Assembly: GCA_903884915.1 (NCBI GenBank)
Contig: CAISGS010000398.1
Location: forward strand, 1-7,025
DNA from: an uncultured Caulobacteraceae bacterium
GTDB lineage: Bacteria; Pseudomonadota; Alphaproteobacteria; Caulobacterales; Caulobacteraceae
DNA: 7,025 bases
Reading direction: 5' to 3'
Numbering within the stretch: position 1 is the stretch's first letter; the number at the start of each line of letters is the position of its first letter. Below, piece after piece: positions 1 to 6,145 of this stretch. Below the pieces are notes generated by a model. It had not been told where the DNA came from, searched no databases, and saw only the letters and a program-made list of their open reading frames with translations. A program made the position numbers and the translations under genes.

Positions 1-710
1 GCCAGAACGCGGTTCTCGGTCGGGTGCAGGATCATATTGTCCAGACGATAGTCGCCATGGACGATCGAGGTCATGTCGTCCTCGGGCGCACTTTGCGGCA
101 AGAAATCCATCAGACTGTTCATCGATGGAATGACCTGGGTCTCTGAGGCCCGGTACTGCTTGCTCCAACGGTCGATCTGGCGCGAGAAATAGTTCCCCGG
201 ACGGCCATAGTCGGCCAAGCCGATGGCGGCATAGTCGGTATTGTGTAGGGCCGCTAGCGTATCGATCTCAGCGCCATAGATCTCGCCCCGATCCTTTGGC
301 GTGCTGTCTTCGAGGCGACCGTCCCACAGGATGCGGCCCTCAACCATGCCCATAACATAGAACATGGTGCCCAGAACGCTTTCGTCGGTGCAAAGCGCAT
401 AGGCCTTGGCGACGGGGAAGTTGGTCTTGTTGAGACCCGAAATGACCTTGAACTCGCGGTCCACCGCATGGGCCGAGGGCAAGAGCTTGCCGGGGGGCTT
501 GCGGCGCAGAACATAGCGCTGATTGGGCGTGATCAATTGATAGGTCGGGTTGGACTGACCACCCTTGAACTGACGCACCTCTAGGGGACCGGCATAGTCC
601 TCGACATTGGCCTGCATCCAGACAGCCAGAGCCGCCTCATCAATCCTGTGGCGCTCGTCCACATCCTTGGTGCCGGAAAAGGCGTCTTGAGGGGCTTCTA
701 CGGCGGCCAT
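1..710 (-). CDS. Phosphotransferase family protein (APH fold, ACAD10/11-kinase-like), C-terminus cut off by window edge
   Basis: Reading the minus strand from the ATG at 710 gives 236 open codons up to the window edge. Visible motifs are GGQSNPTY (residues 50-57, nucleotide-loop-like), VLRRKPPG (67-74, with the likely ATP-contacting lysine/arginine region of the N-lobe), YGRPGNYFSRQIDRW (168-182, typical of this subgroup) and the catalytic Brenner-type motif HGDYRLDN (218-225, catalytic Asp220). The metal-binding Asp expected shortly after would lie beyond the edge. Family knowledge: these cytoplasmic kinases resemble the kinase domain of ACAD10/ACAD11 and often occur beside acyl-CoA dehydrogenases, so a role in hydroxy-fatty-acid or acyl-CoA breakdown is possible; antibiotic phosphorylation is unlikely. 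The start is supported by GGGAGA six nt upstream. It lies 86 nt downstream of purD on the same strand, but no functional link is apparent. The substrate is unknown. Confidence 0.88.
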   Translation of the reverse strand, partial: MAAVEAPQDAFSGTKDVDERHRIDEAALAVWMQANVEDYAGPLEVRQFKGGQSNPTYQLITPNQRYVLRRKPPGKLLPSAHAVDREFKVISGLNKTNFPVAKAYALCTDESVLGTMFYVMGMVEGRILWDGRLEDSTPKDRGEIYGAEIDTLAALHNTDYAAIGLADYGRPGNYFSRQIDRWSKQYRASETQVIPSMNSLMDFLPQSAPEDDMTSIVHGDYRLDNMILHPTENRVL

Positions 711-751
711 GTGGTTTCTCCCGAACACTTGCTTGGCTGGAGTTTAACGAT

Positions 752-774
752 GGAGCCTTGTGAGACAAGGCCCC
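752..774 (-). terminator. Hairpin between purD and the phosphotransferase gene (weak terminator or processing site)
   Basis: On the minus-strand transcript, GCCTTGT, loop CTC and ACAAGGC (771-755) form a perfect 7-bp stem. A G-U and two G-C pairs extend it to 10 bp (774-772 with 752-754). It begins about 20 nt after the purD stop. The tail reads ATCGTTAAAC rather than a run of U, so classical Rho-independent termination is doubtful. It may instead protect the purD 3' end or reduce read-through. Confidence 0.45.
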
Positions 775-796
775 CAAGGGTGGCAATTGCGAGGAA

Positions 797-2062
797 CTAG
801 AGGGCGCGCCAACCAATATCGGTGCGGTGGAAGCCTTCGGGCCAGTCGATCTTGGCAACGGCATCATAGGCCTTGGCCCGCGCCTCGGTCAGGTCGACGC
901 CGCGGGCACAGACATTGACCACCCTGCCCCCGGCGGCGCGAAGGCTGCCATCGGCGGCACGCTCGGTTCCGGCATGGAAGATCGCCACATCGGGTCCAAA
1001 ATCCTGCTCAAGCCCTGTAATCACAGAGCCGGTGACCGGCGCATCCGGATAGCCCGGCGCGGCCAAGACCACGCAGATTGCCGCCTCATCATGCCACTGC
1101 GGCGCGGGAAGCTGCGCCAAGGTGCCGGTGGCGACGGCCAGCAGATAGGGCACCAGATCGCTCTTTAAACGCAGCATCAGGACCTGACATTCGGGGTCCC
1201 CGAAGCGGGCATTATATTCCACCAGCTTTGGCCCTGTCGGCGTCAGCATCAGACCGGCATAGAGCACGCCGCGATAGGGATAGCCCTCTGCGGCCATCCC
1301 GGCGACGGTCGGGGCGATCATCTTCTGCTCGGCCTCGGCCATCAGGGCTGGGGTTAGAACAGGGGTGGGAGAATAGGTACCCATACCGCCGGTATTGGGA
1401 CCCTTATCGCCATCAAAGGCGCGCTTATGGTCCTGCGCTACACCAAACAGCATGGCCGTCTGGCCATCGCTGAGGGCAAAGAGCGAGGCCTCCTCGCCGG
1501 TCATGAACTCTTCGATCACCACCCGCGCGCCAGCCTGACCGAACCGTCCGCCGAGCATGTCGTCAATGGCGGCCTCGGCCTCGATGCGGCTCTCGGCAAT
1601 GACCACGCCCTTGCCCGCCGCCAAACCATCGGCCTTGATCACATAGGGGGCCGCAAAGCCATCAAGGAAAGCCTTGGCCAGACCGGCGGCCTCGAACACG
1701 CCATAGGCGGCGGTAGGAATATTGTGGCGGGCGGTAAAGTCCTTGGTGAAGGCCTTAGAGGTCTCCAACTGCGCGGCCTCTTGGGTTGGACCAAAGCAGG
1801 GAATGCCCAGCTCCGCCAACCGGTCCGCCAGACCGCGCTCGAGCGCCGATTCGGGACCCACCACGACAAGATCCGCCGCGATCTCTTGCGCCACCGCCAC
1901 CAAGGCCTCGACATCGGTGACCTTGATCGGCCGGGTTTCACAAAGGGCCGCAATGCCCGGATTGCCAGGCGCTGCCACCAGACGCCCAACCAGCGGCGAA
2001 GCGGCGATCTTCCAAGCTAGGGCGTGTTCGCGGCCGCCCGATCCGACGAGAAGAATGTTCAT
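797..2062 (-). CDS. purD: Phosphoribosylamine--glycine ligase (GAR synthetase)
   Basis: PurD joins glycine to 5-phosphoribosylamine using ATP, the second step of de novo purine synthesis, in the cytoplasm. The product is 421 residues, close to the usual length of about 420-430. The N-domain opens with the typical [18 protein letters not shown] (1-18), followed by [13 protein letters not shown] (68-80). The ATP-grasp domain shows [12 protein letters not shown] (142-153), [10 protein letters not shown] (184-193), [18 protein letters not shown] (211-228) and the family signature RFGDPECQ (286-293). The end is GWRAL. The open frame continues upstream to about 2899, but the family-standard N-terminus fixes the start at 2062. 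AGGCAG just before the ATG is a poor ribosome-binding site. The gene is divergent from xseA with 105 nt between them. I see no PurR-like or riboswitch-like control. All family landmarks are present and intact. Confidence 0.97.
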   Translation of the reverse strand: MNILLVGSGGREHALAWKIAASPLVGRLVAAPGNPGIAALCETRPIKVTDVEALVAVAQEIAADLVVVGPESALERGLADRLAELGIPCFGPTQEAAQLETSKAFTKDFTARHNIPTAAYGVFEAAGLAKAFLDGFAAPYVIKADGLAAGKGVVIAESRIEAEAAIDDMLGGRFGQAGARVVIEEFMTGEEASLFALSDGQTAMLFGVAQDHKRAFDGDKGPNTGGMGTYSPTPVLTPALMAEAEQKMIAPTVAGMAAEGYPYRGVLYAGLMLTPTGPKLVEYNARFGDPECQVLMLRLKSDLVPYLLAVATGTLAQLPAPQWHDEAAICVVLAAPGYPDAPVTGSVITGLEQDFGPDVAIFHAGTERAADGSLRAAGGRVVNVCARGVDLTEARAKAYDAVAKIDWPEGFHRTDIGWRAL

Positions 2063-2131
2063 AGACCTGCCTTTGGCGCGCACCGCGGCGGGCGTCAAGT
2101 CGGGCTGATCGACGAGGCCCTGTGGAACCCT

Positions 2132-2161
2132 TTGCCCTCGGCTCACCTTGGCCTCTATAGT
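2132..2161 (+). promoter_or_regulatory. Predicted xseA promoter giving a leaderless mRNA
   Basis: TTGCCC (2132-2137, 4 of 6 to TTGACA), an 18-nt spacer and TATAGT (2156-2161, 5 of 6 to TATAAT) form a sigma-70-type promoter. The usual distance from the -10 box puts transcription start at about 2168, the A of the xseA ATG. No Shine-Dalgarno sequence lies in front of that ATG, which fits leaderless translation. This is a prediction by inspection only. Confidence 0.5.
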
Positions 2162-2167
2162 CAGCCC

Positions 2168-3667
2168 ATGACTGACTCTGCGTCCAATGCTGCGGCCTTT
2201 TCGGTCTCCGAGCTCGCCTTCTCTCTGAAGCGGACCTTGGAGGATGCCTACGGCCATGTGCGACTGCGCGGTGAGGTGTCCAAGGTTACGCGCCACAGTT
2301 CCGGCCATGTCTATCTGACCCTCAAGGATGATAAGGCCGCCATTGATGGGGTGATCTGGAAGGGCGTCGTGCGCGGCCTCGCCTGTAAGCCTGAGCAGGG
2401 GCTGGAGGTCATTGCCACCGGCAAGATCACGACCTTCCCGGCCTCGTCGAAATATCAGATCGTGATCGACAGTTTGGAACCGGCAGGCATTGGCGCCTTG
2501 CTGGCGCAGCTCGAGCGATTGAAGGCCAAGCTTCAGGCAGAGGGCCTGTTTGATCCGGCCAAGAAGCGGCCAATTCCTCAGATGCCGACGGTCATTGGTG
2601 TCATTACCAGCCCGACCGGCGCGGTGATCCGCGACATTCTCCACCGCATCCGCGAGCGCTGGCCCTGTCATGTTCTGGTCTGGCCCGTGGTGGTTCAAGG
2701 CGATCAGGCAGCCCAACAGGTCGCCGCCGCCATTGCTGGTTTCAACAGCTTGGGCCGCGATAGCAAGGTCCCGCGCCCGGATGTCCTGATCGTGGCCAGA
2801 GGCGGCGGCTCGGTCGAGGACCTCTGGGCCTTTAATGATGAAGCCTTGGCCCGCGCGGTGGCGGCCAGCACGATCCCGGTCATCTCTGCCGTCGGGCATG
2901 AGACCGACACCACCTTGATTGATTTTGTCTCGGACCGCCGCGCCCCGACCCCGACGGCTGCCGCCGAAATGGCCAGCCCGGTCTTGGCAGAGCTGAAAGC
3001 CGCCGTGATGGATCTGGATCGGCGGCTGATGCGGGCCGGGGGGCGTCTCCTAGAAGATCGCCGCGTGCGGCTTTCTGCGACCAGCCGGGGCCTGCCACGT
3101 CCTGCGGACCTGCTGTCGGTCGCCAGCCAGAGATTTGACCTTTCCGCCGGACGGCTCAATGCGGCCCTCGAGCGCAATGTCAGCCTGCATGACCGCGACC
3201 TTATGCGCTTTGCCGCGCGCCTGACACCGAGCCTTCTGGACCGCCCTCGCCGCTTGAAGGCCGAACGTCTGGGTGACCTTGCCACTCGCTTGGGCCTCGC
3301 CACCCGCCGCGCAGCCGATCAGGCCGAACGACGGGCCAGACTGCCAGATCTTGCCGCACGGATGGCGGGCGCGGTGGACCGCAGACTGTCGGCGGCAACC
3401 GAGCGTCTGTCTGGGCTCGACAAGCTGCGGCTATCGCTCGATCCGAACCGCCCATTGGAGCTGGGCTTTGCCCGTGTGCACCATGCCGATGGCAGCCTTG
3501 CAAGAAGCGGCGCTGAGTTGGCCGAAGGTGAAGCCGTGCGTTTGGTCTTTGCTCACGACAGCCGCCAAGCCCTGATCAGCGACGCCGCCGCGCCACCCCC
3601 GACGGCAAAACCTCAGAAGGTCCCGTCCAAAAAGACCGCCGAGGGCTCACAAGGCAGCCTGTTCTAG
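2168..3667 (+). CDS. xseA: Exodeoxyribonuclease VII large subunit
   Basis: XseA, with several copies of the small subunit XseB, degrades single-stranded DNA from both ends into oligonucleotides during repair. The product is 499 residues, longer than E. coli XseA (about 456) but normal for alphaproteobacteria. The N-terminal OB-fold shows [15 protein letters not shown] (11-25), RGEVS (34-38) and GHVYLTLKD (46-54). The catalytic domain carries [11 protein letters not shown] (146-156), [14 protein letters not shown] (211-224) and [20 protein letters not shown] (240-259) followed by PTPTAAAE. A long Arg/Leu-rich helical region follows (about 270-420) for small-subunit binding, then a GFARV strand (434-438). 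The tail after residue 475 is Pro/Lys-rich and ends QGSLF. The frame is open upstream to 2024, but that part overlaps purD and lacks homology-like content, so the ATG at 2168 is chosen. xseB is not in the window. Confidence 0.97.
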   Translation: MTDSASNAAAFSVSELAFSLKRTLEDAYGHVRLRGEVSKVTRHSSGHVYLTLKDDKAAIDGVIWKGVVRGLACKPEQGLEVIATGKITTFPASSKYQIVIDSLEPAGIGALLAQLERLKAKLQAEGLFDPAKKRPIPQMPTVIGVITSPTGAVIRDILHRIRERWPCHVLVWPVVVQGDQAAQQVAAAIAGFNSLGRDSKVPRPDVLIVARGGGSVEDLWAFNDEALARAVAASTIPVISAVGHETDTTLIDFVSDRRAPTPTAAAEMASPVLAELKAAVMDLDRRLMRAGGRLLEDRRVRLSATSRGLPRPADLLSVASQRFDLSAGRLNAALERNVSLHDRDLMRFAARLTPSLLDRPRRLKAERLGDLATRLGLATRRAADQAERRARLPDLAARMAGAVDRRLSAATERLSGLDKLRLSLDPNRPLELGFARVHHADGSLARSGAELAEGEAVRLVFAHDSRQALISDAAAPPPTAKPQKVPSKKTAEGSQGSLF

Positions 3668-3699
3668 ACCTGACAGTTCTTAGGGGGTAAAAGGGCAGC

Positions 3700-3930
3700 A
3701 TGAACGCGTTCGACAGAGACAAGATTGCAAAGGCTGGAGAGCCCGCCGTCCTCCATTACGGGGATGGCGAGTTCGTGGTGATGAAGCCCGGTGCCTTTGT
3801 TCTATGCGCGGTGACGGGGCAGAAAATCCCCTTAGAGGCTCTGCGCTATTGGAACCCGATTGCTCAGGAGGCCTATGCCGGACCTGAGCAGGCCTTGGTG
3901 CGTTGGCAGGCCCTAAATCCTAAGGCCTAG
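3700..3930 (+). CDS. DUF2093 domain-containing small protein
   Basis: This 76-residue protein has the hallmarks of the DUF2093 family: AVLHYGDGEFVVMKPGAFVLC (16-36, split here as AVLHYGDGEF then VVMKPGAFVLC) and CAVTGQKIPLEALRYWN (36-52), then a QEAY (56-59). There is a single cysteine (Cys36), no signal peptide and no membrane segment, so it should be cytoplasmic. The function is unknown. The CAVTG...IPL...RYW core looks like a small beta-rich fold, but one Cys is not enough for a zinc ribbon. It begins 32 nt after the xseA stop with AGGGGG at 3682-3687 and AAGGG four nt before the ATG, so it is probably co-transcribed with xseA. From memory, this neighbour pair recurs in alphaproteobacteria, which hints at a link to exonuclease VII, though linkage alone does not prove it. 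Confidence 0.9.
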   Translation: MNAFDRDKIAKAGEPAVLHYGDGEFVVMKPGAFVLCAVTGQKIPLEALRYWNPIAQEAYAGPEQALVRWQALNPKA

Positions 3931-3983
3931 CCCGAAACCTTTTTTGCGGGACAGGCATCTTTACAGATCATCGAATTTTAACC

Positions 3984-4019
3984 GTTACAGTTGCCTGTTA
4001 CTTTAGACAAAGTGTAACA
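3984..4019 (+). promoter_or_regulatory. GTTAC repeat cluster, possible operator upstream of the response regulator
   Basis: GTTAC occurs at 3984-3988 and 3997-4001, 13 nt apart. Its inverse GTAAC occurs at 4014-4018. The last two form a perfect 6-bp inverted repeat, TGTTAC-N12-GTAACA (3996-4019), about two helical turns long. The inner ACTTT/AAAGT arms (4000-4004 and 4009-4013) could alternatively fold as a hairpin. It sits 110 nt upstream of the response-regulator ATG in an AT-rich patch, where a promoter would be expected. No convincing -35/-10 pair could be fixed. The cognate regulator is unknown. Confidence 0.35.
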
Positions 4020-4023
4020 ACGA

Positions 4024-4085
4024 AACCTAAGATAGGTTGGGGCCCGATCGCCGCGATGCGAAAGCGAGGGTCACTCGGCCTATCT
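4024..4085 (+). other. Structured leader with competing hairpins upstream of the response regulator
   Basis: AACCTA-AGA-TAGGTT (4024-4038) is a perfect 6-bp hairpin. Its 3' arm overlaps AGATAGG (4030-4036), which is perfectly complementary to CCTATCT (4079-4085), so the two stems exclude each other. The long stem could continue with CCGA (4044-4047) on TCGG (4075-4078). Between them lie two small hairpins, ATCG-CCG-CGAT (4047-4057) and CGAG-GGTCA-CTCG (4065-4077), and a GCGAAAGC element (4058-4065) that can close a GNRA-type loop. This is the pattern of a switching 5' leader or a small RNA. It matches no riboswitch class I can recall. Confidence 0.35.
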
Positions 4086-4128
4086 CTACAGTTGAAGCGA
4101 TCAAATTGGTGTCTGGAGCTACGGAAAC

Positions 4129-4647
4129 ATGAGTGCCAAACTTGGCGCGCTCCGCGTGTTGTTGATCGACGACAATGCTAATATGCGCTCAATCATTGCC
4201 GCCATCTTAGAAGGCATCGGCATCAAGGATGTCCGCCACGCCAAGGACGGCGAAATTGGCCTTGGCATTTTGCGCGAGTGGCCCGCCGATATTGCCATTA
4301 TCGACTATCTGATGAGCCCGATCGATGGCTTGGAGTTTACACGCAAGATTCGCCATGGGCGCGGCGCGCTGAACAACCAACTGCCGATCATTATGGTAAC
4401 CGGATATGCTGATCGCATCCGGGTTCTGGAAGCGCGCGATGCTGGGGTGACCGAGCTGGTGGTGAAGCCCGTGACGGCCAACGCTGTGCTCACACGGTTA
4501 AATCAGGTGATCTATAAGCCGCGATCCTTTGTCCGAACCGATGACTATTATGGCCCAGACCGGCGCCGTAGAAGCGATCTAGCCTATATTGGCCCCATGA
4601 GGCGCAAGGACGATCTCAATCCAAAGTCCCGCGTCGTCCATATCTAG
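4129..4647 (+). CDS. Single-domain (CheY-like) response regulator with GPDRRRR tail
   Basis: The 172-residue product has a receiver domain at about 7-128. The acidic pair is Asp14-Asp15 (LLIDDN), the phosphoacceptor is Asp59 (IIDYLMSPIDG), the switch Thr91 lies in MVTGYAD, and the conserved Lys113 lies in VVKPV. No DNA-binding or enzymatic output domain follows. The C-terminal 45 residues instead carry PRSFVRTDDYYGPDRRRR (131-148) and a basic, probably unstructured end. From memory, this tail recurs in alphaproteobacterial stand-alone receivers. It would therefore act by protein contact in a phosphorelay, downstream of a histidine kinase that is not in the window. GGAG at 4115-4118 lies 10 nt before the ATG, a slightly long spacing. 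The upstream 198 nt holds repeat and hairpin structure. The gene converges with the acyltransferase gene, five nt away. The pathway is not identifiable from sequence. Confidence 0.93.
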   Translation: MSAKLGALRVLLIDDNANMRSIIAAILEGIGIKDVRHAKDGEIGLGILREWPADIAIIDYLMSPIDGLEFTRKIRHGRGALNNQLPIIMVTGYADRIRVLEARDAGVTELVVKPVTANAVLTRLNQVIYKPRSFVRTDDYYGPDRRRRSDLAYIGPMRRKDDLNPKSRVVHI

Positions 4648-4658
4648 CGCCGCTAGAT
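4642..4658. terminator. Palindrome containing both convergent stop codons, possible bidirectional terminator
   Basis: ATCTAGCG (4642-4649), a single C, then CGCTAGAT (4651-4658) form a perfect 8-bp inverted repeat. The TAG of the response regulator (4645-4647) and the TAG of the minus-strand acyltransferase (4655-4653) sit in opposite arms. No T-run follows on either strand, so efficient intrinsic termination is uncertain. Its position at a convergent junction suggests a role in ending or protecting both mRNAs. Confidence 0.4.
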
Positions 4659-5591
4659 GGCGGATTTGGCGACGCGCTCAGCTAAGTCCGCATAGACCTT
4701 ATTAGGCCAGCGTTTGTGGACCCAGAACCACTCCTCGGGTCGCTCGCGAATGCGCTCTTCCATGAAGCGATTGATCAGGCTGACCCCGGCCTCGATATCG
4801 GCGCTGCGATCCCCCGTCCGGGGCACGGTGATGGGATCATGCACAACCACCTTGAACCGCGCGCCCTTGGTTCGCTGTACGGACATGGGCTGAAGCACTG
4901 TTCCAAATCGGAGGGCCAACCTCGTCGGTCCCGGCGCCGTGTGGGCCAGATGGCCAAAGAACGGCGCCGCCACGCCGCCATTGAACTTTTGATCATTCAT
5001 CAGCGCGACGGACTCGCCGCGCCCCATGGCTTCCAGCAATTCACGCGCACCATCGCCGCCCTTCGGCGCAAAGAGCCGCACGCCATAGCGAAACCGGCTT
5101 TTCTTGATTCGATCATCGACATAGGGATTGTTGGCCGCCCGATAGGTCATTTGGCAGGTGACGCCCGAATCGACGATCGCGGCGGGCATGACTTCCCAGT
5201 TGGACAGATGGCCCGAGATAAAGACCACCGGTAGGCGTTCCGCGGCGATCTGATGCAGGCGCTCGATGTTGACCACCTCGACGCGGCCCGTGGAGGGCAA
5301 GATGCGGTCCATCAGGGAAAATTCAGCAAAGGCGCGGCCAAAACCATCCCACTGCGCCACCAAAACCCGTTTGCGCTCCACATCGGACATGTCCGGAAAG
5401 GCCAGACGCAGATTACGGTCTGCAACCTTATGAGCGCCCGACAAGGGCCCCAGAGCCCGCAACACGGCCCCGCCCATGGCCGAGGCCCAATCGACCGGCA
5501 GCAGGCGAAACAGGGTGGTGAAGATGTCAAAGCCTAGCGCCTCTAAGCGCCAGATCACATCCTGCTGCAGTGAGATTTTCGGGTCGGACAT
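4653..5591 (-). CDS. LpxL/HtrB-family lipid A (lauroyl-type) acyltransferase
   Basis: Members of this family transfer a fatty acyl chain from acyl-ACP to the lipid A precursor at the inner face of the inner membrane; the exact donor and acceptor here are unknown. The product is 312 residues, usual for the family. Landmarks are NLRLAFPDMS (60-69), the catalytic H-x4-E motif in ISGHLSNWEV (125-134, His128 and Glu133), YRAANNPYVDD (150-160), NDQKFNGGVAAPFFG (199-213) and RPEEWFWVHKRWP (284-296). An N-terminal hydrophobic stretch near 21-50 probably anchors it to the membrane. The frame stays open upstream to 5738, but those 49 residues are low-complexity and Arg/Gly-rich and overlap the divergent regulatory region and the next gene's start. 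The ATG at 5591 is therefore preferred. It is preceded by AGAGG, placed very close. The neighbours are not lipid A genes. Confidence 0.92.
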   Translation of the reverse strand: MSDPKISLQQDVIWRLEALGFDIFTTLFRLLPVDWASAMGGAVLRALGPLSGAHKVADRNLRLAFPDMSDVERKRVLVAQWDGFGRAFAEFSLMDRILPSTGRVEVVNIERLHQIAAERLPVVFISGHLSNWEVMPAAIVDSGVTCQMTYRAANNPYVDDRIKKSRFRYGVRLFAPKGGDGARELLEAMGRGESVALMNDQKFNGGVAAPFFGHLAHTAPGPTRLALRFGTVLQPMSVQRTKGARFKVVVHDPITVPRTGDRSADIEAGVSLINRFMEERIRERPEEWFWVHKRWPNKVYADLAERVAKSAI

Positions 5592-5616
5592 GCCTCTGTT
5601 TAGTCCGCCAAGGCCG

Positions 5617-5711
5617 GTCCTTGCAACGGACAGCTTTCGCCTACCGGGAGACCGGCATGCCCCTTGCGGGAGAATCCCCTGACTGTCCCGTATTGAGACA
5701 GTCGCAAGGAC
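5617..5711. promoter_or_regulatory. Nested inverted repeats in the divergent acyltransferase/XRE intergenic region
   Basis: GACTGTC (5681-5687) and GACAGTC (5697-5703) form a perfect 7-bp inverted repeat with a 9-nt spacer, centred 33 nt before the XRE start codon. Around it, CCTTGCG (5662-5668) pairs with CGCAAGG (5703-5709). GTCCTTGC (5617-5624) is the exact inverse of GCAAGGAC (5704-5711). CGGGAGA is also repeated directly at 5645 and 5667. The size and placement suit the binding site of a dimeric XRE repressor that controls itself and possibly the divergent acyltransferase. A GAATC (CcrM-type GANTC) lies at 5672-5676. Binding is inferred, not shown. Confidence 0.45.
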
Positions 5712-5724
5712 AGGGTTTCTCCTC

Positions 5725-6099
5725 ATGATCGGCGACATTGATCAGCATCTCGGCAATCGCGTTCGGCGACGCAGACGCCTTCTTGGCCTGACTCAGTTGC
5801 AATTGGCTGAAAAGGTCGGGGTCCGGTTTCAGCAGGTCCAAAAATACGAATGTGGTGCCAACCGCATGTCGGCCTCTCGCGTCTGGCAGTTGGCCATGGC
5901 CCTTGAGGTGCCAGTCGCCTATTTTTATGACGGACTATCCGATGAAGCCGAGCCAGCGGCAGAGCATGAGCGCCGAGACATGTTCGCTCAAAAGGAAACA
6001 TTGGACCTGATCAAGGCCTATTACGACCTTGATGAACGCCCACGTCGCCGCCTGCTCGATCTGGCCAAATCCTTGAACAGCGACTTGGAACCAATCTGA
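5725..6099 (+). CDS. XRE/Cro-type helix-turn-helix transcriptional regulator
   Basis: The 124-residue product has an HTH_3 domain at about 9-66. It runs HLGNRVRRRRRLLGLTQLQL (8-27), AEKVGVRFQQVQKYECGANR (28-47, recognition helix around RFQQVQKYE) and MSASRVWQLAMALEVPVAYF (48-67), followed by YDGL. This matches the alphaproteobacterial group that includes the rhizobial PhrR/PraR-like regulators. The C-terminal 50 residues hold an acidic linker and a helical segment (LDLIKAYYDLDERPRRRLLD, 93-112) that probably dimerises. No ligand-binding or peptidase domain is present. The first ATG of the frame is used. AAGGA lies 14 nt away, which is weak. The inverted repeats just upstream make self-regulation likely by inference. 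The target genes are unknown; hisN lies 46 nt downstream. Confidence 0.92.
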   Translation: MIGDIDQHLGNRVRRRRRLLGLTQLQLAEKVGVRFQQVQKYECGANRMSASRVWQLAMALEVPVAYFYDGLSDEAEPAAEHERRDMFAQKETLDLIKAYYDLDERPRRRLLDLAKSLNSDLEPI

Positions 6100-6111
6100 G
6101 CGATCTGGCTT

Positions 6112-6138
6112 TTCAAGGTTCCGGCGTCAGGCTAAGCC
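6112..6138 (+). promoter_or_regulatory. Weak candidate promoter for hisN, leaderless arrangement
   Basis: TTCAAGG (6112-6118), 12 nt and GCTAAGCC (6131-6138) partly fit the Caulobacter housekeeping pattern TTGaCgS-N10-14-GCTANAWC (5 of 7 and 6 of 8 positions). It would start transcription at or next to the hisN ATG, which has no Shine-Dalgarno sequence. The match is modest and may be chance. Confidence 0.2.
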
Positions 6139-6145
6139 ATAGTCC

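Noticed and set aside
254..514. 86-residue minus-strand open frame inside the phosphotransferase gene
   Set aside because: It is a Ser/Pro/Arg-rich shifted-frame translation of the phosphotransferase, which has clear family motifs in its own frame.
1427..2020. 197-residue plus-strand open frame opposite purD
   Set aside because: It is antisense to an intact PurD with all motifs, and its translation has the composition of a shadow frame.
2024..2167. Upstream extension of the xseA frame
   Set aside because: It overlaps the purD N-terminus, has no ribosome-binding site, and the typical XseA N-terminus begins at the ATG at 2168 behind a good -10 box.
2159..2173. AGTCA-N5-TGACT inverted repeat across the xseA start codon
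   Set aside because: The arms are only 5 bp and easily arise by chance from the coding sequence; a leaderless transcript would lack the left arm.
2063..2899. Upstream extension of the purD frame, giving a 700-residue minus-strand open frame antisense to xseA
   Set aside because: Canonical PurD starts at 2062, the extension has no recognisable domain, and the opposite strand is clearly the XseA catalytic domain.
2704..3303. 199-residue minus-strand open frame opposite xseA
   Set aside because: It is extremely Arg/Ser-rich, lacks any domain and lies antisense to conserved XseA motifs.
3918..3950. T-run CCTTTTTTG after the DUF2093 gene as a Rho-independent terminator
   Set aside because: The only stems are 4 bp (AAGG/CCTT, or CCCG/CGGG with the T-run inside the loop), too weak to call.
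4024..4085. c-di-GMP-I (GEMM) riboswitch ahead of the response regulator
   Set aside because: GCGAAAGC only resembles the GACGCAAAGC core; the paired flanking stems and the tetraloop receptor of that class are not visible.
5592..5738. 49-residue N-terminal extension of the acyltransferase
   Set aside because: It is Arg/Gly-rich, unlike the family N-terminus, crosses the repeat-rich divergent region and overlaps the XRE start.
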